DNA from: Flavobacteriales bacterium
Lineage (GTDB): Bacteria; Bacteroidota; Bacteroidia; Flavobacteriales_F; PHOS-HE28
Direction: 5' to 3'
Assembly: GCA_016710965.1 (NCBI GenBank)
Contig: JADJTW010000031.1
Coordinates: forward strand, 1-64,000
Length of the DNA stretch: 64,000 nucleotides
Shown: one piece after another, positions 22,466 to 32,676 of the stretch
How the letters are laid out: the number at the start of each line of letters is the position of its first letter
Numbering within the stretch: position 1 is the stretch's first letter
Translations under genes and position numbers: made by a program
The notes under the pieces: generated by a model
What the model saw: only the letters and a program-made list of their open reading frames with translations
The model's database searches: none
What the model was told of the DNA's origin: nothing

Positions 22466-22892
22466 GACAACAAGGCCATGGTGCGATGGCAACAAGGTCA
22501 TGGTCCGATGGCAACAAGGCCATAGTGCGATGGCAACAAGGCCATGGTGCGATGGCAACAAGGCCATAGTGCGATGGCAACAAGGCCATGGTGCGATGGC
22601 AACAAGGCCATAGTCCGATGGCAACAAGGTCATGGTCCGATGGCAACAAGGCCATAGTGCGATGGCAACAAGGCCATAGTCCGATGGCAACAAGGCCATG
22701 GTGCGATGGCAACAAGGCCATAGTGCGATGGCAACAAGGCCATGGTGCGATGGCAACAAGGTCATGGTGCGATGGAAACAAGGCCATGGTGCGATGGCAA
22801 CAAGGTCATAGTCCGATGGCAACAAGGCCATGGTGCGATCGCAACTAGGCCATAATGCGATGGCAACTAGGCCAAGTCCGATGGCACCTTGA
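22466..22892. repeat. 22-bp minisatellite, about 19 tandem units
   Basis: Consensus unit GATGGCAACAAGGCCATGGT plus GC (22 bp). I count 19 occurrences of the GATGGCAAC core; units 2 to 16 are almost regular and the last three degenerate (GATCGCAACTAGG, TGGCAACTAGG, GATGGCACC). Nearly all variation in the regular part is at three sites: C/T in GGyCAT, G/A in CATrGT and G/C in GTsCG. Within each unit GCCAT and ATGGC can form a 5-bp stem with a 6-base loop; the C/T site keeps a G-T pair. Because 22 is not a multiple of three, both strands stay open and give spurious 22-aa repeats. It lies between the FN3-like gene and the XRE-type regulator. Confidence 0.95.
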
Positions 22893-22894
22893 CA

Positions 22895-23291
22895 TCAGGC
22901 CGGTGGTGGTGGGGCCTCTTGGTCGGTGCTCGCTGGCCGGTGGCCCTGGGCTTGGTCATCGCGAGGCCGGAGGCCGAAGCGAGGTGTTGGGGCTGGGTGC
23001 AGCTCGGCTGGTGGCTCCGGTTGCGCTTGGGCGGGCGCACGTAGCAACATACTGAAAGAGTCCCGCGACTGCTCCACGAAGAAGGCTATGAGGTCGATCT
23101 CATCGAAGCTGGGCTTCAGGCGTGCCGCGCTCCAAGGAACTAAGGCGGCTTTGCTTCATGCCGATCACCTTCAGCAATTTATCCTGGCCCCAGCCCTTTG
23201 CCTCGCGGTAATACACGATGCGCTTGCCCACCGTATCGCACAGCTGCAGTGGCCGTGTAAAGCTCCCGATGGCTTGTTTGCGCCGTGCCAT
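22895..23291 (-). CDS. XRE-type helix-turn-helix regulator with proline-rich tail (frameshifted)
   Basis: Cro/C1-type DNA-binding protein. The ATG at 23291 begins MARRKQAIGSF; then VGKRIVYYREAKGWGQDKLLKVIGMKQSRLSSLERG, with the recognition-helix pattern 'gQdkLlkviGmkqsrlSslErG' at residues of about 33-56. A shift near 23,115 leads to LKPSFDEIDLIAFFVEQSRDSF and a Pro/Ala-rich tail ending EAPPPPA. About 132 codons. The tail is unusual for the family, and the stop sits within three bases of the end of the 22-bp repeat array. Target operator unknown; the palindrome at 22,328 is a candidate. Confidence 0.7.
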
Positions 23292-23475
23292 GGTGCAGCG
23301 AACCTAATGGCGGACTCGCTTGCAACACTTGCCCACTAGTGGTGAAAAGGAGGCGCAGTCGGCGACAGCACTATCAACCAACACCCACTGCTGATTCGGT
23401 GGCTGGGATCCAAGCCACTGCGGACCGGTCGACCCGGATGAGCGCGTGCATTGGGGCGGAAGCTTGATGGTGTGC

Positions 23476-23506
23476 TTGGAATAATGATGGAGCACGGATA
23501 CATTCG
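23476..23506 (+). promoter_or_regulatory. Bacteroidota-type promoter TTG-N20-TACATTCG ahead of the RHS gene
   Basis: TTG at 23,476-23,478 and TACATTCG at 23,499-23,506 are separated by 20 bases, close to the family spacing of about 19. The RHS start lies 21 bases downstream, so this is a good candidate for its promoter. Confidence 0.55.
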
Positions 23507-23527
23507 GAGCATCAAAGGCCTACCACC

Positions 23528-26500
23528 ATGGAGCACCGCACGGGTTTCTTCATTATTGTCGTCGCCACTCTTTTAGTAGATGCACCAGTACGCGCGCAGA
23601 ACATCACCTATATCGATCCGGTCACTGATGCAACGATCGCAGCCAAGGAGAGCCATACCTCAAGCGAGTATCTCGTTGGTGCTATAGCGGGCAGCCATGG
23701 TGTTACTGCAACCGGTGGGGCGACGTATTCCATACCCATCTTCTCGCCTCCGGGAACGAATGGCTTGCAACCTTCTCTTTCGCTGGTATACAACTCGCAA
23801 GGCGGCGATGGCCCCTTGGGTATGGGTTGGAACATCGCTGGCTTGAGCGCGATCTCTCGGGTTGGTTCGGATAACTACCACGATGGTGTTACGGCACCGG
23901 TCACTTTCACCACGGCTGACCATTTCGCACTGGACGGCCAGCGGCTTGTGCCAACGAATGGCGGCACCTACGGTGCTGCGGGCACTGAGTATGACACCGA
24001 AGCAGCGCAGTTCATGCGAGTGACAACACCGGACATGAACGGCACCTGTCCGAGCTCGTTCAAGGTGCAGGACAAATCCTGCAATGTGCGTTGGTATGGA
24101 CTTGTAGAGGGCAGCAATGCGCAATTCGATGGTAACCAGTCATACCCGTACTCCTGGTACCTGAACCGGATCGTGGATCCATATGGCAATCAAGTGCAAT
24201 ACCGCTATGATATGGACGCGTATGGTGGACCTATGGTCACAGAGATACGCTGGGGCGGCACGACAAGCACCTTTGAAGGCGTCAACAAGATCGAGTTCAT
24301 CTATGAGGAACGCAGCGACATGAGCGTGCGGCGCACGCACGCGATGGAAGTGATCAGCACCCGTTTATTGAACCGAATACACGTGTATGGTGATGGGGTG
24401 TTGGTGCGCCAATACGAGCTGCGCTATGCCCAGGGCGCCCTGGACCGCTCCTGCCTGAGCGAGATGGTGGAGTACGGCCTTGACGGAAAGCAATACAACA
24501 CCAGCGTTTTCCAGTACCCGAACGAGGAGCCCTGGTATGTGGGAGGCTACGATGGTTTCGTAGAGATCACACCTGCTGGGCTCAAACAGATCCTCACAGG
24601 GGACTTCGACGGCGATGGGCGAATGGACAGGGCCTATGCGAACTATGAGCTAGTGACTGTGATGGGAGCGAATCCACCTTACAACCTCGCAAGGAACTAC
24701 ACGAGCATCCAGATCCAGATCGGAAACTCATCGTGGGCCACGTTCGACATCGAGGATCCGAGCTTCCCTGGACTGGAGTTCTATGGCATCGCAGGGCGAT
24801 CCAGGCAGGGCTTCTTCCTCAACGATATGAACGGCGATGGCAGGGATGATATCGTGCTGAGCAAGACCACTTACGATCAACTTGAGGACAAGTTCGCGCT
24901 CACAGGCATGTGGATCTGGGAGAGTACCACCTCCACCAGTACTCCCGCTTTCAGCTTTCATTCTATTGGAACGCCGGGTGGACCGTACATCTACTGCAAT
25001 CCCAGCAGCAGCCGTGATCCAGTTCTCGTCGGCGACTTCACGGGCGATGGCCGTGCGGAGGTGCTGGCCCTCTTGCACGACAACGATTGGGATCAGATGC
25101 ATAGCTTCTTGCGGCAGTGGGGGCAGGGTTGGAGCGACATCTCAGGGGACATCGAGACCTACGCAGCCAATCACCTCGGCAATTGCGATATGGACCGGGT
25201 CGTTGATGTGGATGGGGATGGGAAAGACGAGATCGTTGCCTTACAAAGCGATGGATGGCAGCCGTTCCGGGTAATAGGCCGGCACGCGAACGGAACATGG
25301 GGAACCATCGCCGGGCTGTCCAGTCCTGTGTTCTCTTATGAACTGAACCTGCACATAGGCGACTTGAACGGCGACGGAATGCAGGACCTGATCTATCGGG
25401 AAGCTGGGGAATGGAAAATGCGCCAGGGCTATGGCAACGGGTTCTCGCTACCGGATCCACTCTCGCTCCCATCCGGTACCATGGCAGTAGCGGACCTCAA
25501 CAATGATGGGCTCGCGGATATTTTCCACGCCACCGACCAAAGTGGCCAATGGGTTGTTCGAACGGGGATCAGCCGCGGATCAATGCTCGATCAGTTCACG
25601 GGCAATGACGCCCCAGCCTTCGAGTGGCAGACACAATACCCCGTCAACCCGATGGGTGGTTTGGTCGTTGGCGACCGTGACGGCGATGGCGCAGCAGAGG
25701 TCTTCAGTTACGTGCCCGGCGGGCAACTGCAATGGTTCGAATGTCGGCCCTTCCACGAGCAAGGCGCCTTGAAGAAGGTGTGCGACGGGATGTTGAACAA
25801 GACAACATTCTCTTATCGTTCCACACGGTTCGATCCTACTTACATAATGAACGACAACCAAGGTTATCCGTATGGTGATTACGATGGCGCTATTCATGTG
25901 GCGCACCACATTCAGGAGCCAGATGGGAACGGTCTTACTTACCGTTACGGCGACGGCGTGGCGTGGAAGAACGGGCCCGGCTTCATCGGTTTCGAGAAGT
26001 TCGCGGTCACGAACAGCTACGCGGACCGCCGCACTGAATCCACTCTCCTGCCCGACCCAGGCTGGGCCATCTTGAAGCCATGCACGACGAGGACAGTTGA
26101 CGATTCAGAAGAATTGCTGCTTTCCGAGTCCGTCCAAATGCCGACCATCGTGGACTTAGGCCCGTCGATGCGACGATTCACCGTTCATTCGGAAGAGATA
26201 ACCAGCACGGATGAACTCAGCGGTGTGGAAACCACCGTGAACAACGTTTACAATAGCACAGGCGATAACATCGTGCAGACCACGACCACTGTCGGTGGTT
26301 TGCAGACGGTCGTGGAAGATCTCCGGATATGGCCCTTTCGGTGCGGAGGCGCCGCCGGGCTACGACAACCGGCTTGTTTCTCACGCGGTGACGAGCACGC
26401 GTGCTGGCATGCCGCCGCTGAGCACCTTGATCGTTAGCAGCTATGATGCCTTCACGGGTGCGCTGGTCAGCCGGACCGATTTCGCCAACACGGCAACACC

Positions 26501-29500
26501 AGTCCACTATGAAGTGCTGGAGCGACTTGCGGAAGGAGTCGTGAAGACGGATCGCACGAGCCACATGAGCGGCGAGCGCGTCGCCAAGTACAAATACGAT
26601 ATCCATCGCCGTGCTGCCTTGTCCGTTAAGCGTGACGCCATCATAGCGGGTGTTCCTGCCAGCGTGATCACGAGCTACGACGTTGATCTCAGCCAGGGCA
26701 GGGTCCTAAGCACGACTACCCCCGATGATCTGATCGTGAGCAACAGGTACGATGGCCTTGGGCGCCCGACAACCCGGAGCGCTCCCTACCTCGATGGCCA
26801 ACCGCGCTACGATATCACCACCACCATGGCGTGGGCGATAGAGACCGTGCCCGGTTCCATTTACTCCATAACGACAGCGGACCCAGGTGCGCCGCGCTCG
26901 ATCACCTACTACGATGGGCTAGGCAGGGTATTGGAAGCCTGGACGGAGGGCTACGGAGCAGGTACTTGGTCCAAGGTGAAGACCACCTACCAATACGATG
27001 GTCGCATCCATAGCGTCACCGACCCCGCCTTAGACGGCGAGGTAGTGTACGCGACCGAATCCACCTACGATGATCTCGGCAGACCGGACGAGGCCGCTCA
27101 CACCCTGACCGGAACTACCTCATGGGACTATGAATACGCGAATGGGCTCTTGTTGACTACGACCACCAGCCCAACCCAACAACTGCACAAGGAATGGAAG
27201 GATGCCACAGGGGTGGTGGTGAAGGCGGAGGACAATGGAGGGCCCATCCGTTATGAGCATAACAGTCATGGGCAGGTGGTGAGGTGTGGCACGGAGCCTT
27301 CTCGGTCATGAAGATCACCTACGACGAGCACGGTGAACGGAGCACATTGGTGGACCAATCTGCAGGTACGACGCTCTACAAGCACGACCCCTTCGGGCAG
27401 CTCATTTGGCAGCAGTCCGCCAACGGCAATGAAAAGGATCTGTACTACGATGAACTAGGACGTCTGCTGCGCACCGAGGAGATCGAGGGGTGGTAGAATA
27501 CCAATACAACCATGCGGGAGGCCGCGTCAGTGCCAAACCCACGACGATCACCGGCTTCGGGTCAACGCGCAGTTTCGTGTACGATGAACTGATGCGCTTG
27601 GAATGGAGCCAACTGCTCACGCCCGAAGGAGCCAGCGTGGAGAAGGAGTTCGAGTACGACGAGTTCGACCGGGTGCTGACGAATCGTTACGGCGCTCCGC
27701 TGGATATGCGTGTGGATCATGAGTACACCAGCACCGGGCATCTGGCCAAGGTGTATGACAGCGAAGAGAACGTGACCTACTTCCGCGCCGCCAGCATGGA
27801 TGGCCTGGGGCGCTACACGGAGTATTCACTGGTGGATGGCCACAACAGCCTGGCCGCGTTCAATGGGCCCTTCCCTATCCTCTATCGCACACCGAACATC
27901 CAGCACCTGGAGATGGAGTGGGATCCCATCACGGGGAATCTCAGCAACCGTTACGACGGCATGATATCGCGCAAGGAGCTCTTCGCCTACGACAACCTGG
28001 ACCGTCTGATACAGACCAGGTTGTATGAGACCGATGGCGCAGGGAGCCTTGGGCAGGGCCTTGGCCACACGGACTACATGTACGATGCGGTACTTGGCAT
28101 CACCAAGGGCAACTTGGTGGTGAAGGATGATGTGGGCCGCATGGGCTACACTGGCCATCGCGTGGCCAACGTGGTACACAACGCCTTTCCGGTACCGCCG
28201 GATATGCCCCCCGCAGTCATCAGCATTGAGACGCAGGCGATCTCTTACACCAGCTACCACCAGCCCTACAAGATCACCGAACGTGTCGGCAATGTGGACT
28301 ACGAACTGGACTACACCTATGGTCCCGGGCACCAACGCGTGTTCGGCGAACTGATCGACCAAGGCAATGGCCCCGTTGAAACCCGGTTGTACGACGGCGA
28401 TTACGAGCGGCAGTACGACGCGGCTACGGGCACCACCTACCATATCGTTTACGTGGCTGGTGGCAACGGCCTATGCGCCATGGTGCTGCAACGCGGCACG
28501 AACACCGAACAGATGTACCGCTACGCCGTGTACAAGGACCACTTGGGTAGCATCCTAGCGCTATCGCATACAACAGGCATGCTCACTGGCATTGTGGCCG
28601 AGCAGAGCTTCGATGCTTGGGGCCGCCCGCGCAATCCTGGTACCTGGCAGTTTGAGAATTTACCCGTGCAGCCGACCTGGCTGTACCGCGGCTACACCGG
28701 CCATGAGCATGTGGCGCCATTCGCGCTCATCAACATGAATGGACGGATGTACGATCCAGTGAACGGAAGGATGCTCGGCGCGGACAACCACGTGGCGGGA
28801 GCGCATTCGACGCAAGGATTCAATCGATACAGTTATGTGAACAATAACCCCCTTGCCTACACTGATCCCAGTGGGGAGTTAGCTTGGTTCATACCCGTCA
28901 TAGTCGGAGCTGCAGTAGGAACGGCAGTAGGCGGCGCAAGTCATGCAGGCGACTACAACTTCCTGCAGTGGTCGTCTGATTCATGGAAGGCGGCTGCCAT
29001 AGGAGGAATGGTCGGAGCGGGATTGGGATATGCCACCTCGTTCGGCCTAGCTGCAGGCGGGGCCAACATTAAAGGCATTTCGGCTCAAGGCTACACTGGT
29101 GCAGCCGGATTGCCCGGTGCGCATACGGCTAGTTGGAATGTCGTTTCAAACGGACTGATCACGGCTAACATCAATTTGATCTCGGCTTCTCTTCAGGGTC
29201 GGGACTTGACCGGAGTCTATCAAAGTGGTTTGGCGGGTTTGGCTTCAGGGAGCATAGGTGGCCTTTTCGGGCATTTGGCGAACCCGACCAAGAATTTCTC
29301 GATGTCGACAAAGGCTGTCAGAGTTCAGAACTATGTGACCGCTGGGCTCAACGGCTTTTTTGATCGCTTGTCGATCGCCCACGCCCGTGGCGATCGTGGG
29401 TCATCTCTTTGGAGGAATTCGTTGAAGGGCATGGGAGAAGGCCTACTCGCCGCGAACCTGGTAAACAACAATTACTTCTACGGCACTGGATTAATCGAGA

Positions 29501-29790
29501 CTGGAGCTTCTGCGAATAGCGCGACGACATTAGGTCAGCACCTCAGTTCTGCGGTGACCCAGGCTGTCACTTCGGTTCCTGGCGCGGGTTACTCATTGTA
29601 TTCGTATTACACTGCGGCCCTCACAGGATACACATTAGGCCACAGGAGAGTGTTGGGAGGTGTTGGGTACGGGATTGCTTTTGTACTTCACCCCGCTCCT
29701 ATCGCGGTCACCAATTGGTGGATGGGAGACGACTATCCGGCACTGATGCGTCCATACACGTTGTGGGACCTGTTTGGGGTAGATAATTGA
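23528..29790 (+). CDS. SpvB/FG-GAP/RHS repeat protein, secreted (three frameshifts)
   Basis: Giant secreted protein of about 2,090 codons. Signal peptide MEHRTGFFIIVVATLLVDAP with processing near VRAQN. An SpvB-like module follows (GGATYSIPIFSPPGTNGLQP, LSLVYNSQGGDGPLGMGWNI). Residues of about 350-740 carry FG-GAP/VCBS calcium-binding repeats (DFDGDGRMD, DMNGDGRDD, DFTGDGRAE, DVDGDGKDE, DLNGDGMQD, DLNNDGLAD, DRDGDGAAE). RHS/YD repeats follow (YDGLGRPTT, YDDLGRPDEA, YYDELGRLLRTEE, YDEFDRVLTN). The RHS core lies at 28,690-28,880: INMNGRMYDPVNGRML, GFNRYSYVNNNPLAYTDPSGE. About 300 residues after the core form a variable Gly/Ala-rich tip with visibly lower GC. Breaks are near 26,320, 27,300 and 27,490. 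Such proteins shell a C-terminal effector; here the tip matches no toxin fold I recognise. Confidence 0.94.
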
Positions 29791-29797
29791 ACTGATC

Positions 29798-30418
29798 GTG
29801 AGGCCCTACTCATTGAACGATTCGCTACGAAGTCGGTCCGAAGTTCTGACGCGACGTTTCGCGCGGAGTTTCATGCCCGTGCTCCTTGGCCTCGTTGCAC
29901 AGATAGTGCAGGCCCAGCTAATGCCATCGCTCGACCCATTGGACGCCATGAATCCGTGTGCACGCTCGCAAGAAGGAACAGGTTACTGCATCGTCTATTT
30001 CGATAAGCGAATGAAGCCAATCAAAACCAGGAACCGGGCTTGCTTCTTCGCATACCAGCTCTATGACAACGGTTTTCCGGTATTCAACATGATGCGAAGA
30101 TCCGGCAGGTCAACCGCGCTTGAAACGACCGAACAGGCACGGATATGTGCAGATCTGATGATGCTGGACGGCACTTATAGACTGTTCAGAAGGAACGGAA
30201 GAAAGTTGGCTGAGCATGTCTTTGACAGGGGCATACTGAGACGTTCAGTAGTGTATGGCGCGAATGGTGATGAATTGGAAGGGATTGATTTTGACAAGCC
30301 TTTTCGTTCCGAACCCCATACTGCCTACTTCTTCATTAAGAACAAGCAAGGAAGGATCCTGCGGGATGGATATTGGCGAAAACGCGATGGTCGGTGGGAC
30401 GGTTATAAGGTCGACTAA
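29798..30418 (+). CDS. Secreted orphan protein after the RHS gene (possible immunity or accessory protein)
   Basis: A 206-residue product eight bases after the RHS stop. The GTG at 29,798 gives an Arg-rich lead (RRFARSF) before the hydrophobic MPVLLGLVAQIVQAQ, a plausible signal peptide; ATG 29,873 would start inside it and lose the positive n-region. The mature part has GTGYCIVYFDKRMKPIK, ACFFAYQLYDNGFPVF, LDGTYRLFRRNGRKLAEHVFD, YGANGDELEGIDF and DGYWRKRDGRWDGYKVD, a run of short beta pieces of MORN or YwqK-like look. GC is lower than in most of the window. An immunity role is inference from position only; a surface lipoprotein-like or independent function is equally possible. Confidence 0.72.
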   Translation: MRPYSLNDSLRSRSEVLTRRFARSFMPVLLGLVAQIVQAQLMPSLDPLDAMNPCARSQEGTGYCIVYFDKRMKPIKTRNRACFFAYQLYDNGFPVFNMMRRSGRSTALETTEQARICADLMMLDGTYRLFRRNGRKLAEHVFDRGILRRSVVYGANGDELEGIDFDKPFRSEPHTAYFFIKNKQGRILRDGYWRKRDGRWDGYKVD

Positions 30419-30464
30419 AACGCTCACGAGCACCAAGCGTACACCGGAGAATTGTTCTCACACT

Positions 30465-31793
30465 TCAATGCCGGATCACGAGCTTAGCCGAATATCCCAA
30501 CACGCGCAGTACGAAAAGGCCTTCGCTCAGCTTAGCTAGCTCGATTTGTCCATTTTCGGCAAGGCCGCTCTGCACCACCTTTCCGGTTGCATCGATGAGC
30601 TCATACTGGAAAGGCTTCTGGGATCCATCCGGTAGCTGCACATGCACCACATCGTTCGCCGGGTTGGGGTAGCACTGTAGTCCTGCGCCGTAGAGCTCTT
30701 CGATCCCGACCACTTCGGTCACATCCCCTGGTACCCTGGGCTCTAGCCTATCCATGGGCCATACATGGTGCAGAATGCCCGTTACATTGTAGGTCGATCC
30801 TTCGGCAACGGCGCTTGTATAGAATAGCACACCTACCCCCACATCGGCAGAACTGTTCACGATGCCATCCCAGGAACCATTGCCATTGACTTGCGCGCAG
30901 GTCACGTTCTCCACGGATGCCAGTACACCTTCCCAGGGTTCCAGGTCGGCCAAGGGCCATGCGAGCAACTCCGGTGCCGGCATCGGCGATCCGCTGGTAA
31001 GAAGTTGATATCCGTTCTGGCAAGAAATTATTGTCTCTTGATCACCAGTCTCCCCAACGTTGCCAGTCACCCGCACAGAGTCGCCCATCTGTAGCGCCGC
31101 ACCCGTGAACTCGCTCACGCACACACCGCTGTAAGGCCCGGTACCGTCCTGGATGTAGAACTGATAGCCCCCTAAATTGATGGCCGTGACAATGCCGCTA
31201 GTGACCACCGCTGAACCCACGTAAGGCGAGTTGTCCGTGCCATCCAACGGGGTCTGTATCTGCTGTATGCTTAGCAAGAGAGGCGGTGGCGGATTGTTCA
31301 GCGCTAGCGTCACATCGTCGATCGTGAGGTGGTCCGGGGCATAGGTTATGGCCACAATGAACATCACCTCTCCGCTGTCCGTGGTATGCTGGCAGAAGAA
31401 CTCGCGCACATGGTACTCCCACGTAGCACTATTCACGTTCACGTTGGGACTGGTAAGGTACCCGCCCCATGAGTTGTCATCGAACAGCGCCGGCCCCACG
31501 ATCCCGGTTCCCTTGGCCCAGAAGCCGACCTGGTAGTAATTTCCACTATCCAAATGCACCTGCTCCGAAGTGAAGAAGGTGATGCCAATTGCCGGTTGCC
31601 ACAAGCGCACAGCATGATCGCCGCTGTTCGCATCACCGGTGACCTGCTGGAGGTTGTCGATCGAGAAGGTTGTCTGCGCACCCATCCAGTGCGATGGAAC
31701 GCCAACGTTCCAATCTTCGAAGCCATCTGAGAAAACCTGCGCATGGGCCGGGGCCGAAAGTGCAACAAGGGCGAGGCCGTAGAGTGTGCGCAC
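30465..31793 (-). CDS. T9SS type A secreted protein with OB-fold-like domain
   Basis: About 442 codons. The frame is open further upstream, but the signal peptide VRTLYGLALVALSAPAHAQ starts at the GTG at 31,793, six bases after the stop of the upstream small T9SS gene, so I place the start there. A carbohydrate-binding-like N-terminal domain (VFSDGFEDWNVGVPSHW, GDHAVRLWQ) is followed by SIQQIQTPLDGTDNSPYVGS and GIVTAINLGGYQFYIQDGTG, the strand pattern of OB-fold (YhcR-like) domains found in secreted nucleases. No nuclease catalytic domain is seen. The end is a type A sorting domain: CYPNPANDVVHVQLP, YELIDATGKVVQSG, LSEGLFVLRVL. Confidence 0.86.
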   Translation of the reverse strand: MRTLYGLALVALSAPAHAQVFSDGFEDWNVGVPSHWMGAQTTFSIDNLQQVTGDANSGDHAVRLWQPAIGITFFTSEQVHLDSGNYYQVGFWAKGTGIVGPALFDDNSWGGYLTSPNVNVNSATWEYHVREFFCQHTTDSGEVMFIVAITYAPDHLTIDDVTLALNNPPPPLLLSIQQIQTPLDGTDNSPYVGSAVVTSGIVTAINLGGYQFYIQDGTGPYSGVCVSEFTGAALQMGDSVRVTGNVGETGDQETIISCQNGYQLLTSGSPMPAPELLAWPLADLEPWEGVLASVENVTCAQVNGNGSWDGIVNSSADVGVGVLFYTSAVAEGSTYNVTGILHHVWPMDRLEPRVPGDVTEVVGIEELYGAGLQCYPNPANDVVHVQLPDGSQKPFQYELIDATGKVVQSGLAENGQIELAKLSEGLFVLRVLGYSAKLVIRH

Positions 31794-31798
31794 GGTTG

Positions 31799-32260
31799 CT
31801 ATTTGTGCGGGTCGCCTACCACCAACCCTGTAATGATCCGTTCCTCCCCAGACTGGAAGACGACCCAATAGCTGCCAGGCTCCACATGGGCCAAGGGCAG
31901 TTCGGTGGTCATACCAATAGCCGGTGTTTTCAATACGCTGCGTCCACTGGCATCCACCAATTCCAAAGTGCCGCTGGGCACAGCCGCTGTGAAGGTCACC
32001 GTAGACTGCTCACTGGCCGGATTCGGGAACACGTTCATGTGTATTGTCTCCAAAAGGCGCTTCGCTGCTGTGCCATCTGCTACAGTACTCGGCTCGGGGG
32101 TGGATTTCACCTCAGGGCCCCAACAATACCAATCACGCTGGATGCGGTTGCCGGCCGCATCGTACTGGTAGCGGATCATGCAACCTTCTTCGGGCGGGTA
32201 GGTCTGCGCGATAGCCGGTAGCAATGCACACAGTGATAGAACGATCATGAGTGTTTTCAT
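31799..32260 (-). CDS. Small T9SS protein with a single RHS-like YDAAGNR motif
   Basis: 153 residues. Signal peptide MKTLMIVLSLCALLPAIAQ. The mature start holds CMIRYQYDAAGNRIQRDWYCWG, one YD/RHS-type motif in an otherwise short linker. From residue 70 it is a type A sorting domain: NVFPNPASEQSTVTF, LELVDASGRSVLKT, LAHVEPGSYWVVF. It is followed by the OB-fold protein with a gap of five bases, so the two are likely co-transcribed. It resembles numerous small Bacteroidota proteins that carry one YDAAGNR motif near RHS loci. Role unknown. Confidence 0.85.
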   Translation of the reverse strand: MKTLMIVLSLCALLPAIAQTYPPEEGCMIRYQYDAAGNRIQRDWYCWGPEVKSTPEPSTVADGTAAKRLLETIHMNVFPNPASEQSTVTFTAAVPSGTLELVDASGRSVLKTPAIGMTTELPLAHVEPGSYWVVFQSGEERIITGLVVGDPHK

Positions 32261-32325
32261 GGCGGCGGGTATGTGGTACCGAAAGGTACTCGTGCTTGGT
32301 CATCCAGCCGCAATACCCAAAAAGA

Positions 32326-32350
32326 AAGCGGCCCCTTTCACGGGCCGCTT
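32326..32350 (-). terminator. Terminator hairpin for the 32.4-kb HTH gene
   Basis: On the minus strand AAGCGGCCCGTGAAAGGGGC plus CGCTT folds into a 9-bp GC-rich stem (AAGCGGCCC with GGGCCGCTT) and is followed by TTCTTTTTGGG, a U-tract. It lies 46 bases after the HTH stop at 32,397. Confidence 0.7.
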
Positions 32351-32396
32351 GCTTCCCCCTGGTTATCCGCGGGGGGCCGGGAGCGCTGGCAGTGCG

Positions 32397-32651
32397 CTAT
32401 GCGTGCGCGGGCTGCTCTTCCAGGATCCGCTGTGCGATATCCAGGATGCGCGTATCATCCAATGCTACAACGCCGCCGTCGGGGCCGGCCTCCAGGTGTA
32501 CACCCATCGGCTTGCCGTTCGGATGCGCGTAGCCGCCGAAATAATTCCATACCGTTTCCACGTTCAGGTCAAGCTCCCGAGCTATTCGGTGGATGCTCCC
32601 ATCAGGCAGGTTGTCCTTGATCTTCCGTAGCTCGTTGAAGGTGATGTTCAT
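32397..32651 (-). CDS. Small HTH DNA-binding protein
   Basis: 84 residues starting MNITFNELRKIKDNLPDG. A helix-turn-helix is visible at about 18-40 (SIHRIARELDLNVETVWNYF), then a short beta part (MGVHLEAGPDGGVVALDD) and the C-terminal helix TRILDIAQRILEEQ. Close homologues with the same start MNITFNELRKIK occur widely in Bacteroidota as orphan DNA-binding proteins; their targets are unknown. It is monocistronic, bounded by a promoter-like box at 32,677-32,684 and a terminator at 32,326-32,350, and divergent from the cyclase gene. Confidence 0.85.
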   Translation of the reverse strand: MNITFNELRKIKDNLPDGSIHRIARELDLNVETVWNYFGGYAHPNGKPMGVHLEAGPDGGVVALDDTRILDIAQRILEEQPAHA

Positions 32652-32676
32652 GATGGGAAGGTTTTGGTTGGCGCAC

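Noticed and set aside
22271..22848. Open frames on both strands over the 22-bp repeats, coding for 22-residue repeat proteins
   Set aside because: They exist because 22 is not a multiple of 3 and the unit lacks stops; no start context, no signal peptide, and the same array is open in several frames.
22466..22892. CRISPR array
   Set aside because: Units are directly adjacent with no variable spacers, and no cas genes are present.
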